From contig NZ_JAAFGS010000004.1 of the NCBI RefSeq assembly GCF_011090185.1, forward strand, positions 310,001-374,000: DNA of 64,000 nucleotides. Direction: 5' to 3'. The position numbers and the translations under genes are program-made. The DNA comes from Saccharibacillus alkalitolerans (GTDB lineage: Bacteria; Bacillota; Bacilli; Paenibacillales; Paenibacillaceae). Positions within the stretch are counted from its first letter, which is position 1. Each line of letters starts with the position of its first letter. The notes under the pieces were generated by a model. The model was not told the origin of the DNA. It did not search any database and saw only the letters and a list, made by a program, of their open reading frames with translations. Below are positions 60,646-64,000 of the stretch, piece after piece.

Positions 60646-61359
60646 TTGCGGATTAACAAATATATCGCCGAGTCCGGCTTCACGTCGAGACGCGGCGCGG
60701 ACAAGATCATCGCCGAAGGCAAAGTGACCATCAACGGCGCCAAGGCGGACCTCGGCAGCCAGGTGGAGCCGGGAGACGACGTGCGGGTCAGCGGCAAACG
60801 GATCAAGGAAAAGGCCGCGCAGGAGAACGTCTACATCGCGCTCAACAAGCCGGTGGGCATTACCAGCACGACCGAACGCAGCGTCAAAGGCAACATCGTC
60901 GACTTCGTCGGCCATTCGCAGCGGATCTTCCACGTGGGACGGCTCGACAAAGACTCCGAAGGCTTGATTCTGCTGACCAACGACGGCGACATCGTCAACG
61001 AAATTTTGCGCGCGGAGAACCGCCACGAGAAGGAATACATCGTGACCGTCGATCGTCCCATCACCCCGGAGTTCCTGAAAAAGATGGCGGCCGGCGTCGA
61101 GATTCTCGATACGAAGACGCTGCCGTGCGAAGTGGAACAGCTGTCCAAGTTCGTGTTCCAGATCACGCTGACCCAGGGACTCAACCGCCAAATCCGCCGC
61201 ATGTGCGAAGCGCTCGGTTACAACGTCCGTGCCCTTAAGCGCATCCGGATCATGAACATTCACCTGAACAGCCTGCCGACCGGCAAATGGCGCGACCTCA
61301 CGCCGAAGGAGCTGGACCGGCTGTTCAAGGATTTGAACTACAAGCCGCGCAGCAGTTAA
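60646..61359 (+). CDS. 23S rRNA pseudouridine synthase (RluF/RsuA family)
   Basis: A 237-residue RNA-modifying enzyme. An N-terminal S4 domain ([30 protein letters not shown]) precedes the catalytic domain with [18 protein letters not shown] (catalytic Asp in RLDKDSEG) and [12 protein letters not shown]. RluF modifies U2604 of 23S rRNA in Escherichia coli; this is the closest fit but RluB/RluE-type specificity cannot be excluded. The start is TTG at 60646, about ten bases after AAAGGTG; an upstream ATG at 60610 lacks a site. A strong terminator follows. Confidence 0.92.
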   Translation: MRINKYIAESGFTSRRGADKIIAEGKVTINGAKADLGSQVEPGDDVRVSGKRIKEKAAQENVYIALNKPVGITSTTERSVKGNIVDFVGHSQRIFHVGRLDKDSEGLILLTNDGDIVNEILRAENRHEKEYIVTVDRPITPEFLKKMAAGVEILDTKTLPCEVEQLSKFVFQITLTQGLNRQIRRMCEALGYNVRALKRIRIMNIHLNSLPTGKWRDLTPKELDRLFKDLNYKPRSS

Positions 61360-61370
61360 TTTCTTTTCGC

Positions 61371-61403
61371 AAAAAGACGAACCTCCCCAGGTTCGTCTTT
61401 TTG
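61371..61403 (+). terminator. terminator of the pseudouridine synthase gene
   Basis: Fourteen-base arms AAAAAGACGAACCT / AGGTTCGTCTTTTT around CCCC. Confidence 0.93.
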
Positions 61404-61454
61404 GATTTACGTTCGCTTGCGTTTCTTCAGCTTCAAGCCGCGGAGCGCATAGGT

Positions 61455-61628
61455 TTAAAGGATCCCCAGATAATCAAGTCCGTACAAAACCAAAAATACG
61501 ATGCCGACGGTGATCACGACCGTGATCAAAGCTCGTTTGATCGACGTTTTTTTCGCTCGGTCGGCGTAATGCTCAGCTCTTCGCTTGGCGGCTTCTTCAT
61601 CGGCCCCGTTCAAATTGTTATGAAACAT
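61455..61628 (-). CDS. 57-residue single-pass membrane protein
   Basis: A small protein with a charged cytoplasmic N-terminus (MFHNNLNGADEEAAKRRAEH, then YADRAKKTSIKR) and one membrane helix (residues about 33-52, LITVVITVGIVFLVLYG). AGGAGG lies nine bases before the ATG. It faces away from the metal-transport operon; the 168 bases between them carry the promoter and Zur-like boxes of that operon, and the one at 61725 could also control this gene. I do not recognise a family. Codon use, a strong ribosome site and membrane-protein layout make it a real gene. Confidence 0.8.
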   Translation of the reverse strand: MFHNNLNGADEEAAKRRAEHYADRAKKTSIKRALITVVITVGIVFLVLYGLDYLGIL

Positions 61629-61715
61629 GATGATCTCCCTCCTCTTTAATCGTTAATACCCATTTTTCGCCCAAAAGCCGAAATCCTCTTACCTATACGA
61701 AACAACTTACATACC

Positions 61716-61744
61716 TTGTCAAAACGTAATCATTACGATAATAT
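61716..61744 (+). promoter_or_regulatory. sigma-A promoter of the metal-transport operon
   Basis: TTGTCA (61716-61721), 17-base spacer, TAATAT (61739-61744). Confidence 0.8.
61725..61737 (+). promoter_or_regulatory. Zur-type box 1
   Basis: CGTAATCATTACG is a perfect dyad filling the spacer of the promoter and matches the core of the Bacillus Zur box (TCGTAAT-N-ATTACGA). Zinc-bound Zur would block transcription. Confidence 0.8.
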
Positions 61745-61761
61745 GAGTGCTATTGCTTTAA

Positions 61762-61776
61762 TCATAATGTTTACGA
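61762..61776 (+). promoter_or_regulatory. Zur-type box 2
   Basis: TCATAATGTTTACGA has one mismatch in each half of the 7-1-7 Zur consensus. It lies 20 bases before the start codon, downstream of the transcription start. Confidence 0.6.
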
Positions 61777-61796
61777 ATTAGAGAGGGGTATTACCT

Positions 61797-63350
61797 TTGC
61801 GTAAAAAAATGTTCCCGCTGCTCGCTTCCCTGGTATTCGGAGCCGGACTGCTGAGCGCCTGCGGATCTTCTTCCGATGCGAATCCTGCCGCCCAAGCGTC
61901 CGATGCCGCCGTCAAAAACGTCCATTTCCTGTATAACTTCTCTACCAGCTCGCTCGACCCGCACGTCGATTCCAGCTACGTACCGCTGCGGGCGGGCATT
62001 ACGGAAACGCTGGTGCGTCTCGACGAAGACAATCTGACCGTCGCCCCGTGGCTCGCCGAGAGCTGGAACAGCGAGGACGGCCAGCACTGGACGATCGACC
62101 TCCGCGACAATGTCACCTTCCAGAACGGCAAGCCGCTGACCGGCGATTCCGTCAAGGCGTCGCTGGAACGCGCCCTGAAAGAGAGCGCCGCGATCCAAAA
62201 CGCGCTGAAGATCGATACGATCGAAGCGGAAGGCGACAAGCTGGAAATCACCACGACCCAGCCGTTTCCGGAGTTCGCTTCCGAACTGGTCAATCCGAAC
62301 ACGGCGATCATCGACGTGAGCGAACCGGACATCGTGAACAAGCCGGTCGGCACGGGGCCGTTCAAGCTCGATTCCTTTACCCCGGGCAGCAAGCTCGAGC
62401 TGAGCCGCTACGACGGATATTGGGACGGCGCCGCGCCGCTCGATACAGTCACGTTCTCGTTCAACGAGGACGCCAACGCCCGCTCGCTCGCGCTCAAATC
62501 CGGCCAAGTCGACATCGTCTACCGTCCGGAAGTGGAAAGCCTGGAGTCGCTCAAAGCGATCGACGGCATGGTCGTCGAATCCACTTCGACGTTCCGCGTG
62601 CATCAGCTGACGATGAACATGGAGCGCGAGAGCATCAAGGACCTGAACGTGCGCAAAGCGCTGGACGCGCTGATCGACCGCCAGGGCATCGTCGATACCA
62701 TCCTGCTGGGCTACGGCGAGCCGGCGATCGGGCCGTTCCTTCCGTCGCTGCCGTTCGCGCCGAAGTACGGCAGCGCCGCTTCCGAGAGCGGAACCGACGC
62801 CGCCGTGCGCTATCTCGAAGAAGCCGGCTACAAGCGGGAAAACGGCGCCATGACGAAGAACGGCCGGCCGCTCAAGCTGACGCTGCTGACCTACTCCTCC
62901 CGCGCCGACCTGCCGCTGATCGCGCAGGTGTTCCAGTCCGACGCCAAGCAGATCGGCATCGAGGTGGAAATCCGCCAGATCGACACGCCGGAGGAATATA
63001 TGGCGTCGAACCGGGACTGGGACATCGCAACGTACAGCAATCTGACCGCGCCGCGCGGAGACGCCGGCTATTACCTGAACGCGACGTACCATCCGACGGG
63101 ATCGCTGAACTTCAGCGGCGCGGAAGATCCGAAGCTGACGGCGATCATCGACGAACTGAATCTGACCGTCGACCCGGCCAAGCGCGCGGAACTTGCCGAG
63201 CGGGCCGCCAACTACGTGCACGACAACGTGATGAACTCGTTCGTTCTGCATCCGGGCACGATCGTCGCCTACGACGGCAGGAAGATCAAAAATTGGGTCA
63301 CGACGCGCAGCGAGTACTACATGATCACCAATAAGCTGGACGTGATGTAA
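61797..63350 (+). CDS. metal/metallophore ABC transporter substrate-binding lipoprotein (NikA/CntA-like)
   Basis: A 517-residue SBP of the peptide/nickel (family 5) type. A signal ending in the lipobox LLSAC (Cys22) anchors it outside the membrane. LVRLDEDNLTVAPWLAESW, DNVTFQNGKPLTGDSVKASLERAL and NPNTAIIDVSEPD are family features. The TTG start follows AGAGGGG by seven bases. The two Zur-type boxes point to zinc limitation, so the likely cargo is zinc or nickel bound to an opine-type metallophore rather than a peptide (inference). Its stop overlaps the permease start (TAATG). Confidence 0.85.
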   Translation: MRKKMFPLLASLVFGAGLLSACGSSSDANPAAQASDAAVKNVHFLYNFSTSSLDPHVDSSYVPLRAGITETLVRLDEDNLTVAPWLAESWNSEDGQHWTIDLRDNVTFQNGKPLTGDSVKASLERALKESAAIQNALKIDTIEAEGDKLEITTTQPFPEFASELVNPNTAIIDVSEPDIVNKPVGTGPFKLDSFTPGSKLELSRYDGYWDGAAPLDTVTFSFNEDANARSLALKSGQVDIVYRPEVESLESLKAIDGMVVESTSTFRVHQLTMNMERESIKDLNVRKALDALIDRQGIVDTILLGYGEPAIGPFLPSLPFAPKYGSAASESGTDAAVRYLEEAGYKRENGAMTKNGRPLKLTLLTYSSRADLPLIAQVFQSDAKQIGIEVEIRQIDTPEEYMASNRDWDIATYSNLTAPRGDAGYYLNATYHPTGSLNFSGAEDPKLTAIIDELNLTVDPAKRAELAERAANYVHDNVMNSFVLHPGTIVAYDGRKIKNWVTTRSEYYMITNKLDVM

Positions 63351-64000
63351 TGTTTCGCATTCTGCTCCGCAAATTTCTCGAAGTGTTCGTCTTCCTGCTG
63401 TTCATCATGTTCGTCAGCTTCCTGTTCATCCGGCTGGCTCCCGGCGATCCGGTGCTGACGATCCTGAACGTGGACGAGCTGTCGGTCAGCCGGGAGCAGG
63501 TCGAGGCGATGCGCGAGGAGATGGGCTTCAACGATCCTTTGTTGATCCAGTTCGGGAACTGGCTGCTCGACTTCGTCCGGCTGGACTTCGGCAGCTCGTA
63601 TTCGACCGGCCAACCCGTCATGCAGACGCTGCTGCGGGCGCTGCCGGCCACCGCCGAGCTGACGTTCGGCGCGCTGCTGGTCATGCTGCTCGTGGCCCTG
63701 CCGCTCGGTTCGCTGTCCGCGGTGTACCGCGGCAGCTGGATCGACACGCTGAGCCGCATGCTGTCGATCGTCGGCGCGGCGGTACCCAGCTTCTGGCTCG
63801 GATTGATCCTGATCGACCTGTTCGGCGTCCGCTTCGGCAGCCTGCCGACGATGGGCCGGGACGGCTTCGCATCGCTCATCCTGCCGTCGCTGACGCTGGG
63901 GCTCGCCATCTCCAGCGTCTACGTGCGTCTGCTGCGCTCCAGCCTGCTCGACTCGCTCAGCCAGGAGTTCGTCCGCTCCGCGCGGGCGAGAGGACTGTCC
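63350..64000 (+). CDS. ABC transporter permease (NikB/DppB type), cut by the window edge
   Basis: The first 217 codons of an inner-membrane permease. It starts with an ATG sharing one base with the TAA of the binding-protein gene (TAATG at 63348-63352). MFRILLRKFLEVFVFLLFIMFVSFLFIRLAPGDPVLTI is the usual first helix and GDP loop; SLLDSLSQEFVRSARARGLS is the EAA loop at the window end. Further permease and ATPase genes are expected to the right. Confidence 0.93.
   Translation, partial: MFRILLRKFLEVFVFLLFIMFVSFLFIRLAPGDPVLTILNVDELSVSREQVEAMREEMGFNDPLLIQFGNWLLDFVRLDFGSSYSTGQPVMQTLLRALPATAELTFGALLVMLLVALPLGSLSAVYRGSWIDTLSRMLSIVGAAVPSFWLGLILIDLFGVRFGSLPTMGRDGFASLILPSLTLGLAISSVYVRLLRSSLLDSLSQEFVRSARARGLS

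Overview
The window looks like a chromosomal segment of a high-GC member of the Paenibacillaceae (Paenibacillus or Saccharibacillus type; inferred from gene content, not from a search). Supporting signs are strong AGGAGG ribosome binding sites, many TTG starts, short U-tailed terminators, Bacillus-like sets (Des/DesK/DesR, YdjO plus Csp, BlaI/M56, PotABCD, YfkO, an ECF sigma operon) and AT-rich intergenic hairpin arrays in otherwise GC-rich DNA. I see no rRNA, tRNA, CRISPR array, prophage or intact insertion sequence. I call 57 coding sequences, including one cut by the right edge, one doubtful tail at the left edge and one 57-residue membrane protein.

Layout. 1-11.9 kb: cupin, membrane diguanylate cyclase, amidase, DUF1835-type protein, DUF72 protein, two nitroreductases, a cytoplasmic alpha-amylase and a LysE exporter, followed by 38-bp tandem repeats and the first array of four hairpins. 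11.9-25 kb: ECF sigma factor/anti-sigma/lipoprotein operon, pyroglutamyl peptidase, aldo/keto reductase, DUF2207 protein, OatA-like O-acetyltransferase, and a BlaI repressor with an M56 sensor protease under a self-operator. 25-29 kb: spermidine/putrescine ABC operon potABCD. 29-36.4 kb: a six-gene operon on the minus strand (ketosynthase III, ATP-grasp, OleD-like reductase, metallo-beta-lactamase fold, adenylate-forming enzyme, GNAT-like protein) that looks like an uncharacterised fatty-acyl or natural-product pathway and is the best candidate for a new system. 36.6-41.4 kb: cold-shock genes, repeats with the second four-hairpin array, a guanylate-kinase paralogue, pepT, a pentapeptide protein, and a 231-bp MITE-like element inserted in that operon's terminator. 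41.5-45.8 kb: aldo/keto reductase, MetE-like methyltransferase, acetate transporter behind a structured leader, FrnE-type DsbA. 45.9-57.1 kb: a double-kinase hybrid sensor with two response regulators, TetR, DinB, WYL regulator, and an OmpR/kinase pair next to an M23-like protein. 57.2-64 kb: Des with DesK/DesR, an RluF-like pseudouridine synthase, and the start of a Zur-controlled metal (probably metallophore) ABC transporter.

Recurring themes are envelope and membrane homeostasis (Des/DesKR, OatA, BlaI/M56, ECF operon, M23), cold response (Csp, YdjO, Des), and unusual translation starts: two genes (DUF72 protein and PotA) have an ideal Shine-Dalgarno sequence in front of ATC and no canonical start nearby.
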